From the NCBI GenBank assembly GCA_043743785.1, contig JAYTVW010000088.1, positions 11,762 through 75,761 of the forward strand: DNA of 64,000 bases, written 5' to 3'. The notes beneath the pieces were generated by a model that was given only the letters and a program-made list of their open reading frames with translations, did not search any database and was not told where the DNA came from. The translations under genes were made by a program, and so were the position numbers. This DNA comes from JAQTNA01 sp043743785 (lineage in GTDB: Bacteria; Pseudomonadota; Gammaproteobacteria; Burkholderiales; Rhodocyclaceae). Positions 1 through 8,251 of this stretch are shown piece by piece (positions within the stretch are counted from its first letter, which is position 1; each line of letters starts with the position of its first letter).

Positions 1-666
1 ACGGATCTGGTTCCCGGTTCCTGTACCCTGCCGCTGCCCGGCATCATGGCCGCCATCGTCGATGAGACGGGCGCCGATGTGCCGAACGGCCAGGGCGGTA
101 TCCTGGTGGTCAAGAAGCCCTGGCCGTCCATGATTCGCACCATCTGGAATGACCCGGACCGCTTCGTCAAGTCCTATTACCCCGCCGACTTCCAGGGCAA
201 GTACTACCTGGCGGGCGACGGCGCGATTCGCGACAAGGATACCGGCTACTTCACCATCACCGGCCGTATCGACGACGTGCTGAACGTTTCCGGTCACCGC
301 ATGGGCACGATGGAAATCGAATCTGCCCTGGTGGCGCACCCGATGGTGGCGGAAGCTGCTGTTGTGGGTCGTCCGGACGATCTGACCGGTGAAGCTATTT
401 GCGCCTTCGTGGTTTTGAAGGGCAATCGCCCCACCGGCGATGCCGCCAAGAAGCTGGCTCAGGAACTGCGTAATCACGTTGGTCACGAGATTGGCCCGAT
501 CGCCAAGCCCAAGGACATCCGCTTCGGTGAAAACCTGCCGAAGACCCGTTCCGGCAAGATCATGCGCCGTCTGCTGCGATCCCTGGCTAAGGGTGAACTG
601 GTTACCCAGGACACCTCCACCCTAGAGAATCCGCAGGTTCTCGAGCAACTGACCGAGAACGTTTAA
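1..666 (+). CDS. acs: Acetyl-CoA synthetase, C-terminal part (5' end outside window)
   Basis: AMP-forming acetyl-CoA synthetase turns acetate, ATP and CoA into acetyl-CoA in the cytosol. The frame is open from base 1, so the start lies upstream and only the last 221 residues of a usually ~650-residue enzyme are visible. The hinge/C-terminal-domain stretch YFTITGRIDDVLNVSGH and the conserved tail PKTRSGKIMRR are present; the lysine encoded at 556-558 is the one acetylated by Pat-type enzymes in characterised homologues. A hairpin terminator follows, then a CrbS-like sensor and an acetate-type symporter, which fits regulated acetate uptake and activation. Propionyl-CoA synthetase is a less likely alternative. 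Confidence 0.93.
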   Translation, partial: TDLVPGSCTLPLPGIMAAIVDETGADVPNGQGGILVVKKPWPSMIRTIWNDPDRFVKSYYPADFQGKYYLAGDGAIRDKDTGYFTITGRIDDVLNVSGHRMGTMEIESALVAHPMVAEAAVVGRPDDLTGEAICAFVVLKGNRPTGDAAKKLAQELRNHVGHEIGPIAKPKDIRFGENLPKTRSGKIMRRLLRSLAKGELVTQDTSTLENPQVLEQLTENV

Positions 667-720
667 GGTTCAAGAGGAGGGAGCCGGCCAAATTTAAAGG
701 CCGGCCCAAAAAGGGGGAGA

Positions 721-748
721 GAAAAGGGCGCGCAAGCGCCCTTTTTCT
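721..748 (+). terminator. Rho-independent terminator after acs
   Basis: A GC-rich stem (GAAAAGGGCGC / GCGCCCTTTTTC) with a short GCAA loop ends in a T run about 55 bases after the acs stop. It separates acs from the downstream sensor genes. Confidence 0.8.
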
Positions 749-863
749 CGGAAGCAGGGCCGGCGTACAACACCGGCCCCCGTTTCGAGACAGGCGCTGT
801 GGCCAGTCGAGGGTTTCCGGTCGGCAACATCCGCACATCGAGAATTGAAGAGGGGGCAAGGCG

Positions 864-1088
864 ATGAATCGTTCCTGGCTGACCGGACAGCGGCTCGTTG
901 TGCTGTTTTTACTCGGCTGTGTGCTCTTGAATTTCCCTGTTCTCGGGCTCTTCGAGCGGGTTTCCCGTCTGCTGGGCTTGCCTGTGCTGTATGCCTGGAT
1001 CTATGGCGTGTGGTTGCTGCTCATTCTCGCCATGGCCTTCATCATCGAGCGTCGCGCCGATTCCCGGCATGGCGCGTCCCGGAAGTAG
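864..1088 (+). CDS. Small two-helix membrane protein upstream of the SSS-kinase
   Basis: This 74-residue protein has two hydrophobic segments (about residues 11-30 and 41-61) separated by a short loop containing an FERVSRLLGLP stretch, and ends in a basic tail. It lies 6 bases before the SSS/histidine kinase fusion gene and is almost certainly co-transcribed with it. Small membrane partners of SSS transporters are known, and a DUF4212 protein plays that part at 7990-8250, so this may be the accessory subunit of the sensor's transporter domain. That role is inference from position. I do not recognise a named family. Confidence 0.72.
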   Translation: MNRSWLTGQRLVVLFLLGCVLLNFPVLGLFERVSRLLGLPVLYAWIYGVWLLLILAMAFIIERRADSRHGASRK

Positions 1089-1094
1089 GGCCTC

Positions 1095-3890
1095 ATGCTC
1101 CAGGGCTGGGTCATCGTTGGCGCTTCCGTCCTCTATCTGGCGACACTGTTCGCCATCGCCTGGTATGGCGACAAGCGGGCAGACGAGCACCGCTCCCTGA
1201 TTGCCAATCCCTGGATTTATTCCCTGTCCCTGGCGGTGTATTGCACCACCTGGACCTTCTACGGCAGCGTGGGACGGGCGGCCAGCATGGGGGTGGGCTT
1301 CCTGCCCGTCTATTTGGGGCCGACCTTGATCATGGGCCTGTGGTGGTTCGTCATGCTGAAGATGGTGCGCATCAGCAAGACTTACCGTATTACGTCCATT
1401 GCCGACTTCGTGGCCTCCCGCTATGGCAAGAGCCACTTGCTGGGGGGCATGGTTACCATCATCGCCGTCATCGGCGTGGTGCCCTATATCGCCCTGCAAT
1501 TGAAGGCGGTCTCCAACAGCCTCACCATCCTGCTCCACTATCCGGCCATCGTCATGCCGGCGCGGGCCGGCGCCGTGCCGCTCCTTGGGGATACGACCCT
1601 CTACATTGCCCTGGCCCTGGCGGCCTTCACCATACTCTTCGGGACTCGTCACCTGGATGCCACCGAGCGGCACGAGGGCATGGTGGCGGCGGTGGCCTTT
1701 GAATCCGTGGTCAAGCTGCTGGCGTTCACGGCCGTGGGGCTTTTCGTTACCTTCGGACTTTATGACGGCTTTGGTGACATTTTTTCCCGGGCCAGCGAGT
1801 TTGCTCGTCTGCAAGCCCTGATGGCGCGGGTGGAAAGTGGTGGCTATCCCAATGGCTCCTGGTTTTCCCTCACCCTGTTGTCCATGCTGGCCATCATGTT
1901 GCTGCCGCGACAGTTCCAGATCGCCGTGGTGGAGAACGTCAATGAAAACCACTTGAAGAAGGCCATCTGGCTGTTCCCCCTCTACCTGCTGGCCATCAAT
2001 ATTTTTGTGTTGCCCATCGCCATCGGCGGCCTGATGCATTTCCCCGGCGGCAACGTGGATGCGGACACCTTCGTCCTCACACTGCCCATGGCCCACAAGC
2101 AGGAAGCCCTGGCGCTCCTGGTGTTCGTCGGCGGTCTGTCCGCCGCCACCAGCATGGTCATTGTGGAAACCATCGCCCTGTCCACCATGGCCTGCAATGA
2201 CCTGGTGATGCCTTTGCTCCTCAGTCTCAAATGGGACTGGATCAAGGCCCACAAGGATTTGCCGGGACTGCTGCTGGCCATACGCCGTGGTGCCATCGTG
2301 GCCATCCTCCTGTTGGGCTATGCCTATTTCCGCTTTGCCGGCGAGGCCTATGCCCTGGTGGGCATCGGCCTGATTTCCTTTTCCGCCGTAGCCCAGTTCG
2401 CGCCGGCCATTTTTGGCGGTATGTTCTGGAAGCATGGCACCCGGAACGGCGCGGTGGCGGGCCTGGCCGCCGGTTTCCTGGTGTGGCTGTACACCCTGTT
2501 GCTGCCCTCGTTTGCCCGCTCCGGCTGGTTGCCCGCCGACTTCCTGCAGCAGGGACTCTTCGGCGTCCAGTTGCTCAGGCCGCAGCAGCTTTTCGGCCTG
2601 GCCGGCATGGATGACATTTCCCATTGCCTGTTCTGGAGCCTGCTGCTGAACCTGGGAACCTATCTGGTGGTGTCCCTGGCCTCCCGGCCCGGTGCGGCCG
2701 AAGCCACCCAGGCCACCCTGTTCGTGGATGTCTTTCGCCACACGCAGGGACTGGGGGGCGCCCATGCCTGGCGCGGCAGCGCCAACCTGGATGAACTCAC
2801 GGCCCTCATCGGCCGCTTTCTCGGGGAGGGGGCCAGCAAGGCGGCCTTCGGCAAGTACGCCAGGCGGCGGGGCCTGGCCTCGCCGGATAAATTGCAGGTG
2901 GATGCGGAAGTGGTGCATTTTGCCGAGACCTTGCTTGCCGGCGCCATCGGTAGCGCCTCGGCCCGGGTCATGGTAGCCACCGTGGTACAGGAGGAGCCTC
3001 TGGGCCTGGAGGAAGTCATGGACATCCTGGACGAGGCCTCCCAGGTGCGGGCCTACAGTCGGCAACTTGAAAAGAAGTCCCAGGAGCTGGAGGCAGCGAC
3101 CCGGGAGCTGCGGGAGGCCAATGAGCGCCTGCGGGAACTGGATCGCATGAAAGACGATTTTCTGTCCACCGTCTCCCATGAATTGCGCACGCCGCTTACG
3201 TCCATTCGCGCCTTCTCGGAAATCCTCCTGGACACGCCTGACATGGAGGAGGGGGAGCGCCAGCATTTCCTGTCCATTATCACCAAGGAAACGGAGCGCC
3301 TGACCCGGCTCATCAATCAGGTGCTGGACATGGCCAAACTGGAATCCGGCCGCAGCGACTGGCATGCGGAGCGCCTGGACGTGGCGGAAGTCATCCGCCA
3401 GGCCATCGATGCCGCCGGCTCCCTGTTTTCCGACCGCCGCGTCAGCCTCGACACCCACCTGGAAGGCGGCATGCCTCTGGTTGAGGCGGACCGGGACCGG
3501 CTTGTGCAGGTGCTCTTGAACCTCTTGTCCAATGCGGTCAAGTTCGTGCCGGAAGGCAGCGGCCGGGTGGCGGTGCGCCTGTCCGCCGTCAAAGCCGGCC
3601 TCAGGGTGGATGTGGAAGACAACGGCCCGGGCATTGCGCCGGCCGACCAGAATTTGATATTCGAAAAATTCCGCCAGGCAGGGGACACCCTCACCGGCAA
3701 GCCCCAAGGGACGGGCCTGGGCCTGCCCATCAGCCGCCAGATCGTCGAACATTTCGGTGGACGCCTGTGGGTCGAGAGCCAGCCGGGCGAGGGAGCCCGT
3801 TTTTCATTCGAACTACCGCTGCCGGTGTTGGTGGCGGATGCTGAACCCGGCGTCGCCAGCGTTGCGACCTTACAAATACAAGGAGGGTGA
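1095..3890 (+). CDS. crbS: CrbS/CbrA-type sensor histidine kinase with SSS transporter domain
   Basis: The N-terminal ~500 residues are a sodium:solute symporter fold with many membrane helices. A soluble linker of STAC type follows (roughly 540-650), then a coiled coil and a HisKA domain with the phospho-accepting H695 in SHELRTP. The HATPase_c domain has DNGPGIAP near 842 and a GTGLGLPIS box near 873. The length of 931 is usual for the family. In Vibrio and Pseudomonas, CrbS kinases control acs, so adjacency to acs supports the same role here. The start ATG lies 6 bases after the small membrane gene. The following receiver gene has its ribosome site overlapping this stop. Whether the SSS part transports or only senses cannot be read from sequence. 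Confidence 0.88.
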   Translation: MLQGWVIVGASVLYLATLFAIAWYGDKRADEHRSLIANPWIYSLSLAVYCTTWTFYGSVGRAASMGVGFLPVYLGPTLIMGLWWFVMLKMVRISKTYRITSIADFVASRYGKSHLLGGMVTIIAVIGVVPYIALQLKAVSNSLTILLHYPAIVMPARAGAVPLLGDTTLYIALALAAFTILFGTRHLDATERHEGMVAAVAFESVVKLLAFTAVGLFVTFGLYDGFGDIFSRASEFARLQALMARVESGGYPNGSWFSLTLLSMLAIMLLPRQFQIAVVENVNENHLKKAIWLFPLYLLAINIFVLPIAIGGLMHFPGGNVDADTFVLTLPMAHKQEALALLVFVGGLSAATSMVIVETIALSTMACNDLVMPLLLSLKWDWIKAHKDLPGLLLAIRRGAIVAILLLGYAYFRFAGEAYALVGIGLISFSAVAQFAPAIFGGMFWKHGTRNGAVAGLAAGFLVWLYTLLLPSFARSGWLPADFLQQGLFGVQLLRPQQLFGLAGMDDISHCLFWSLLLNLGTYLVVSLASRPGAAEATQATLFVDVFRHTQGLGGAHAWRGSANLDELTALIGRFLGEGASKAAFGKYARRRGLASPDKLQVDAEVVHFAETLLAGAIGSASARVMVATVVQEEPLGLEEVMDILDEASQVRAYSRQLEKKSQELEAATRELREANERLRELDRMKDDFLSTVSHELRTPLTSIRAFSEILLDTPDMEEGERQHFLSIITKETERLTRLINQVLDMAKLESGRSDWHAERLDVAEVIRQAIDAAGSLFSDRRVSLDTHLEGGMPLVEADRDRLVQVLLNLLSNAVKFVPEGSGRVAVRLSAVKAGLRVDVEDNGPGIAPADQNLIFEKFRQAGDTLTGKPQGTGLGLPISRQIVEHFGGRLWVESQPGEGARFSFELPLPVLVADAEPGVASVATLQIQGG

Positions 3891-3893
3891 CAA

Positions 3894-4268
3894 ATGACCA
3901 AGAAGATCCTGATCGTGGACGACGAACCGAATATCGTCATTTCCCTGGAATTCCTCATGAAACGGGAGGGGTTCCAGGTTTTCGTGGCCGGCGACGGCGA
4001 TGCCGCCCTCGAACAAGTGGCTGCGCAAATACCGGACATCGTGCTGCTGGACGTGATGATGCCGAAGAAGAATGGCTACGAGGTCTGTCAACTCATTCGC
4101 GCCAATCCGGACTGGCAGGACATGAAGATCATCATGATCACTGCCAAAGGGCGGGACACGGAAATGGCCAAGGGCCTGGCCATGGGGGCCGATGCTTACA
4201 TGACCAAGCCTTTTTCCACCAAGGATCTGGTGGTCAATGTAAAGAAGATGCTCGGTCTCGCGCTATGA
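3894..4268 (+). CDS. Single-domain response regulator (receiver only)
   Basis: A 124-residue stand-alone receiver with the acidic pocket D9-D10, phospho-acceptor D53 in LLDVMMP, a conserved T in MITAK and a K in TKPFS. There is no output domain. A strong AAGGAGG ribosome site at 3880-3886 overlaps the kinase stop codon, so the two are translationally close. It is the likely phosphorylation partner of the SSS-kinase. CrbR regulators in Pseudomonas and Vibrio carry a DNA-binding domain, so this locus differs: the receiver must act by protein contact or pass phosphate on. The exonuclease fusion encoded next is one candidate target (inference). Confidence 0.9.
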   Translation: MTKKILIVDDEPNIVISLEFLMKREGFQVFVAGDGDAALEQVAAQIPDIVLLDVMMPKKNGYEVCQLIRANPDWQDMKIIMITAKGRDTEMAKGLAMGADAYMTKPFSTKDLVVNVKKMLGLAL

Positions 4269-4346
4269 TGGCAAGCTAGCCCGCCGGCAAGCTGTCGGCG
4301 CAAGAGGAAAACGGCACATAGAGGCCGGCTACTGAGAGGAGAGACG

Positions 4347-6503
4347 ATGAATGCGAATTTGAAACGCGTGCTCTGGATGATCGCGGCCATCCTGCCCATG
4401 CTGGCGGTGACGGGTGCCATCGGGGGCTTCCTGTGGGGTGATTTGTTGGACAGCGAGCGCCAGACGCTGGCGGCCATGATGACGCCGCGGGCCGGGCTGG
4501 TGGTGATGGTGCTGGTGGTGGTGGGCGGCGCGGCCCTGGCGGTGGCCGGAGGCTTGTTCCAGAACTACGTGGCGGCGCCGATGGCAATGGCCGAACTGAC
4601 CCGCTTGATGCTCGACGCCAACCGGGAAAAGCGCCTGGAGCACAAGGGTGGCGGTGAACTGGCGGGCCTGGTGCGGGCCATCAACGACCTGGCGGATCAG
4701 CGCGATGCCCTGCAGCGGGACGTGGAGGAGCAAATCCGCGTCGCCAAGATGTCGGTGGAGGAAGAGAAGAACCGGCTGGCGGCCCTCATGTCCGAGCTTT
4801 CCCAGAGCGTGGTGGTGTGCAACCTGGATGGGCGCATCCTGCTCTATAACAACCGGGCCCGGCTGCAGTTCCAGACCCTGGCGGACACGGGCAGCGGCGC
4901 CCTGATTGGCCTTGGGCGCTCTATTTTCACGGTGTTCGAACGCAACCTGCTGACCCATGCCCTGGAAAATCTCCAGCATCGCCTGAAGCGGGGCGGCTCC
5001 GCGCCAGTGGCCAACTTCGTCACCACCACCCGCACCGGCCAGTTGCTGCGGGCCCAGATGGCGCCGGTGCTAGCGGCCCAGGACGAGGAGGGCGCGCGCA
5101 ACATGAGCGGCTACGTGCTCATGCTGGAAAACATTACCAAGAGCTTTGAAACCGAGACCCAGCGGGACCAGATGCTGCAGTCCCTCACCGAAGGCAGCCG
5201 GGCCTCCCTGGCGAATATTCGGGCGGCGGTGGAAACCCTGCACGATTACCCGGACATGGAGGCGGATCAACGGGACCGTTTCGTCATGGTCATCGGCGAG
5301 GAAGTGCGCAATCTCAGCGGCCGCCTGGACCAGACCATGTCCGACCACGCGGATACCATGAAGGTGCGCTGGCCCCTGGAGGAAATGCTCGGCACCGACC
5401 TCATTTCCGCAGCCCAGCGGCGCATCGAGTCCAAGGTGGCCATCCGCACCAAGGTTGAGGAAGTAGATGAAACTCTGTGGGTCAAGGTGGACAGTTTCTC
5501 GCTGCTGCAGGCCCTCAGCTACCTGGCGACCCGGCTGCACGACGAATTCGAAGTGCGGGAAGTGCGTTTCCGCCTGAAATCCGAAGGCCGCATGGCCCAC
5601 CTGGATCTGGTCTGGTACGGCGCCACCGTGTCCACCGAAACCTTCATGGCCTGGGACATGGACCCCATGAGCCTGGGGGGCGAGAACAGTCCCCTGACCT
5701 TGCGGGAAGTCACGGATCGACACGGCGGCGAACTTTGGTACAAGGTCGAGAAAGTGGCCCACCGTTCCTATTTCCGCCTGCTCATTCCGGTGGCCGTGCC
5801 CCAGGAAAACATGGCGACTGCGGCGGTCATGAAAAATGACAGCCGCCCCGAGTATTACGACTTCGACTTGTTCCGCCAGGGCGAGCACACCCATCACCTG
5901 GACGACCGGCGCCTCACGGACATGACGTTCACGGTTTTCGACACCGAAACCACCGGCCTCAACCCGGCGGACGGCGACGAGATCATCCAGATCGGCGCCG
6001 TGCGCATCGTGAACAACCGGCTCTTGAAAAACGAGAGCATGGACCAGCTGGTGGACCCGCAGCGGCCCTTGCGGCCCGAATCCATTCCCATTCACGGCAT
6101 CACGGAAGACATGGTGGCGGGACAGCCCATCCTGGCCACGGTGCTGCCGAATTTCCATCAGTTCTGTGAGGAAACCGTGCTCGTGGCCCATAATGCCGCG
6201 TTCGACATGCGCTTCCTGCAGTTGAAGGAAGCCTCCCTGGGCATACGCTTCGAGCATCCGGTGCTGGATACCCTGCTGCTCTCGGCGGTCATCCACCCGA
6301 ACCAGGAATCCCACAAGCTGGAAGCTATCGCCGAACGCCTGGGCATTAACATCGTCGGCCGCCACACGGCCCTGGGCGATGCGATTGTCACGGGCGAAGT
6401 CTTTCTGAAAATGATTCCGCTGCTGGCCGACATGGGTATCCATACCCTGCGGGAAGCTCAGGAAGCTGCTCAGAAAACCTATTACGCCCGCGTCAAGTAT
6501 TGA
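4347..6503 (+). CDS. Membrane-anchored pseudokinase fused to DnaQ-like 3'-5' exonuclease
   Basis: This 718-residue protein has two N-terminal membrane helices (about 7-30 and 49-72), a HAMP-like linker, a coiled coil and a PAS-like segment (about 145-270). Next comes a region resembling HisKA/HATPase (about 270-490) in which glutamate E282 sits where the phospho-histidine should be and the ATP-binding N box is not recognisable. The C-terminal ~190 residues are a DEDDh exonuclease with D532 and E534 in FDTET, D620 in HNAAFD, H673 and D678. These match the catalytic set of the DNA polymerase III epsilon family. A GAGAGGAGAG ribosome site precedes the ATG. Its stop overlaps a possible TTG start of the next gene. 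The substrate is unknown; the architecture suggests a sensor-controlled nuclease at the membrane. Confidence 0.85.
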   Translation: MNANLKRVLWMIAAILPMLAVTGAIGGFLWGDLLDSERQTLAAMMTPRAGLVVMVLVVVGGAALAVAGGLFQNYVAAPMAMAELTRLMLDANREKRLEHKGGGELAGLVRAINDLADQRDALQRDVEEQIRVAKMSVEEEKNRLAALMSELSQSVVVCNLDGRILLYNNRARLQFQTLADTGSGALIGLGRSIFTVFERNLLTHALENLQHRLKRGGSAPVANFVTTTRTGQLLRAQMAPVLAAQDEEGARNMSGYVLMLENITKSFETETQRDQMLQSLTEGSRASLANIRAAVETLHDYPDMEADQRDRFVMVIGEEVRNLSGRLDQTMSDHADTMKVRWPLEEMLGTDLISAAQRRIESKVAIRTKVEEVDETLWVKVDSFSLLQALSYLATRLHDEFEVREVRFRLKSEGRMAHLDLVWYGATVSTETFMAWDMDPMSLGGENSPLTLREVTDRHGGELWYKVEKVAHRSYFRLLIPVAVPQENMATAAVMKNDSRPEYYDFDLFRQGEHTHHLDDRRLTDMTFTVFDTETTGLNPADGDEIIQIGAVRIVNNRLLKNESMDQLVDPQRPLRPESIPIHGITEDMVAGQPILATVLPNFHQFCEETVLVAHNAAFDMRFLQLKEASLGIRFEHPVLDTLLLSAVIHPNQESHKLEAIAERLGINIVGRHTALGDAIVTGEVFLKMIPLLADMGIHTLREAQEAAQKTYYARVKY

Positions 6504-6514
6504 GCCTCGCCATC

Positions 6515-7978
6515 ATGGAAACATCTGTAAATACCCAAGCGTCCAGTTCTTCCGACGAAAGCCCCATGTACAGCCCCTTGTCGAGCCTGATTCGTCGCAA
6601 GCCGGTGACGATTTCACCCGAGGCCAGCGTGCTGGATACCCTGCAGGCCATGGATCAGGGCCGGGTCGGCTCCATTATCATCGCCCATCCGGAAACCGAG
6701 GCGCCCCTGGGCATTTTCACCTTGCAGGACTTGCTGCGTCGGGTGGTCTTGAAGGACTGCGAACTCAGCCAGCCCGTCTCGAACGTCATGACCTCCAAGC
6801 TGGTGTCCCTGAAGCCCCACGCCACGGCCCATCAGGCGGCCCTGACCCTGGCGCGCCACAACCTGCGCCACGTACTGGTGACGGATGACCAGGGCCGGCT
6901 GGTGGGCATCGTCTCCCAGAGCGACCTGTTCGCCCTGCAGCGGGGTGGCCTGAAGGACATCAGCACCGCCATCCGCTCCGCCAAGGACATCCCGGCCCTG
7001 AAGTTTGCCGCCGAGGAAATCCGCCGCGTCGCCACCAACATGCTCATCCAGGGGGGCGGCGCCGAGGCCCTGATGCATTTCATTTCCACCCTGAACGACC
7101 TGATCACCCTGCGCGTCATTGAGCTTACCCAGCCACAATTCGATCTGCCCAAGGTGAAGTGGTGCTGGCTGGTACTGGGTTCGGAAGGTCGCCTGGAGCA
7201 GACACTCACCACGGACCAGGACAATGGCCTGATTTTCGAGGCAGACGGGGGCGACGAGGAAGCCATCCGCCAGGGTTTTCTGCCCTTCGCCCAGGAAGTG
7301 AACAAGCACCTGGATACCTGCGGCTTTCCCCTGTGCAAGGGCAACATCATGGCGGGCAATCCGGAATGGTGCCTGTCCTATGAGGAATGGCGGCGCAAGT
7401 TTGCCGGCTGGATCAACGAGACCCAGCCTGCGGCCCTGCTGAATTGCTCCATCTTTTTTGATTTCCGTCCCCTGCATGGCGAGGAATCCCTGGTCAACCG
7501 CCTGCGGGAGTGGCTGCTGTCCACGGTGCCGGCCAATCCGGTGTTCCTGCGTCAGATGTCCGTGGTGGCCCTGCAGTGCAATCCCCCCCTGGGCCTCATC
7601 CGCGACTTCACCTTCGATGGGTCCAAGGAGTTTCCCCACACCATCGAACTCAAGATGTATGGCGCCCGGCCTTTCGTGGACGCGGCACGCATCCTGAGCC
7701 TGGCCCACGGCGTGGGGGAAACCGGCACGGCCCAGCGTCTCAAGGGTGTGGCGGAGCGGGTGCATTTCGCCAAGGATGACCTGCATGCCATCATCGAAGG
7801 CTTCGAGTTCATCCAGATCCTGCGCCTGCGGCACCAGAACGAACTGGCTGGGGAGGAAGCCGGCGCTAACCGGGTGAATCCGAACGATCTGAACGAACTG
7901 GATCGCCACATTCTCAAGGAAGCCTTCAAGCAGGCCAAGAAGCTGCAGCAGCGCCTGCAGCTCGAGTACCGCATCTGA
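6515..7978 (+). CDS. CBS-pair / DUF294 nucleotidyltransferase-like protein
   Basis: Two CBS domains occupy about residues 25-145 and probably bind an adenine nucleotide. A DUF294 nucleotidyltransferase-like domain follows with the motif GSEGRLEQTLTTDQDNG, which supplies the G-S and acidic residues of the nucleotidyltransferase fold. The C-terminal domain is the helical substrate-binding type that accompanies DUF294. I chose the ATG at 6515; a TTG at 6500 overlapping the previous stop would add five residues. Genes of this type commonly sit beside acs/CrbS and SSS symporter genes in gamma- and betaproteobacteria, but their reaction is not established. GlnD-like uridylylation is an analogy only. 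Confidence 0.88.
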   Translation: METSVNTQASSSSDESPMYSPLSSLIRRKPVTISPEASVLDTLQAMDQGRVGSIIIAHPETEAPLGIFTLQDLLRRVVLKDCELSQPVSNVMTSKLVSLKPHATAHQAALTLARHNLRHVLVTDDQGRLVGIVSQSDLFALQRGGLKDISTAIRSAKDIPALKFAAEEIRRVATNMLIQGGGAEALMHFISTLNDLITLRVIELTQPQFDLPKVKWCWLVLGSEGRLEQTLTTDQDNGLIFEADGGDEEAIRQGFLPFAQEVNKHLDTCGFPLCKGNIMAGNPEWCLSYEEWRRKFAGWINETQPAALLNCSIFFDFRPLHGEESLVNRLREWLLSTVPANPVFLRQMSVVALQCNPPLGLIRDFTFDGSKEFPHTIELKMYGARPFVDAARILSLAHGVGETGTAQRLKGVAERVHFAKDDLHAIIEGFEFIQILRLRHQNELAGEEAGANRVNPNDLNELDRHILKEAFKQAKKLQQRLQLEYRI

Positions 7979-7989
7979 CAGCAACGGCC

Positions 7990-8250
7990 ATGAGGAGCAC
8001 GCGTAGCCGCTACTGGCGCCGCACCCTGTGGCTTACCGGGAGCCTGCTGCTCCTGTGGCTGGCGGTGACGGTGCTGCCGGTGTGGTTCGCAGTGGATCTC
8101 AATCGCCAGCGCTTCCTGGGCTGGCCCCTGGGCTACTACATGGCGGCCCAGGGTTCCCTGTTGGTTTACCTGGCCATCGTCGGATTCTATGGCTGGGTAA
8201 TGGACCGCCTGGAGCGGCCCGACCCGGCGCAAGGCCTGAAGGACGCCTGA
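7990..8250 (+). CDS. DUF4212 small subunit of SSS symporter
   Basis: An 86-residue membrane protein with two hydrophobic segments (about 12-32 and 48-68) and the family-typical arrangement WRRTLWLTG ... GWPLGYYMAAQGS ... VYLAIVGFYGWVMDRLE. DUF4212 proteins are encoded directly upstream of the large symporter of the VC_2705 type. Only one base separates this stop from the symporter start, so the two are surely co-translated. It probably forms a heteromeric transporter with the next gene product. Confidence 0.9.
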   Translation: MRSTRSRYWRRTLWLTGSLLLLWLAVTVLPVWFAVDLNRQRFLGWPLGYYMAAQGSLLVYLAIVGFYGWVMDRLERPDPAQGLKDA

Positions 8251-8251
8251 C

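Noticed and set aside
909..3752. A 947-codon open frame on the minus strand opposite the CrbS-like gene
   Set aside because: It is the antisense shadow of a high-GC gene: composition is low-complexity (His/Gly/Gln-rich), no domain is recognisable, and the plus strand carries a clear SSS-kinase.
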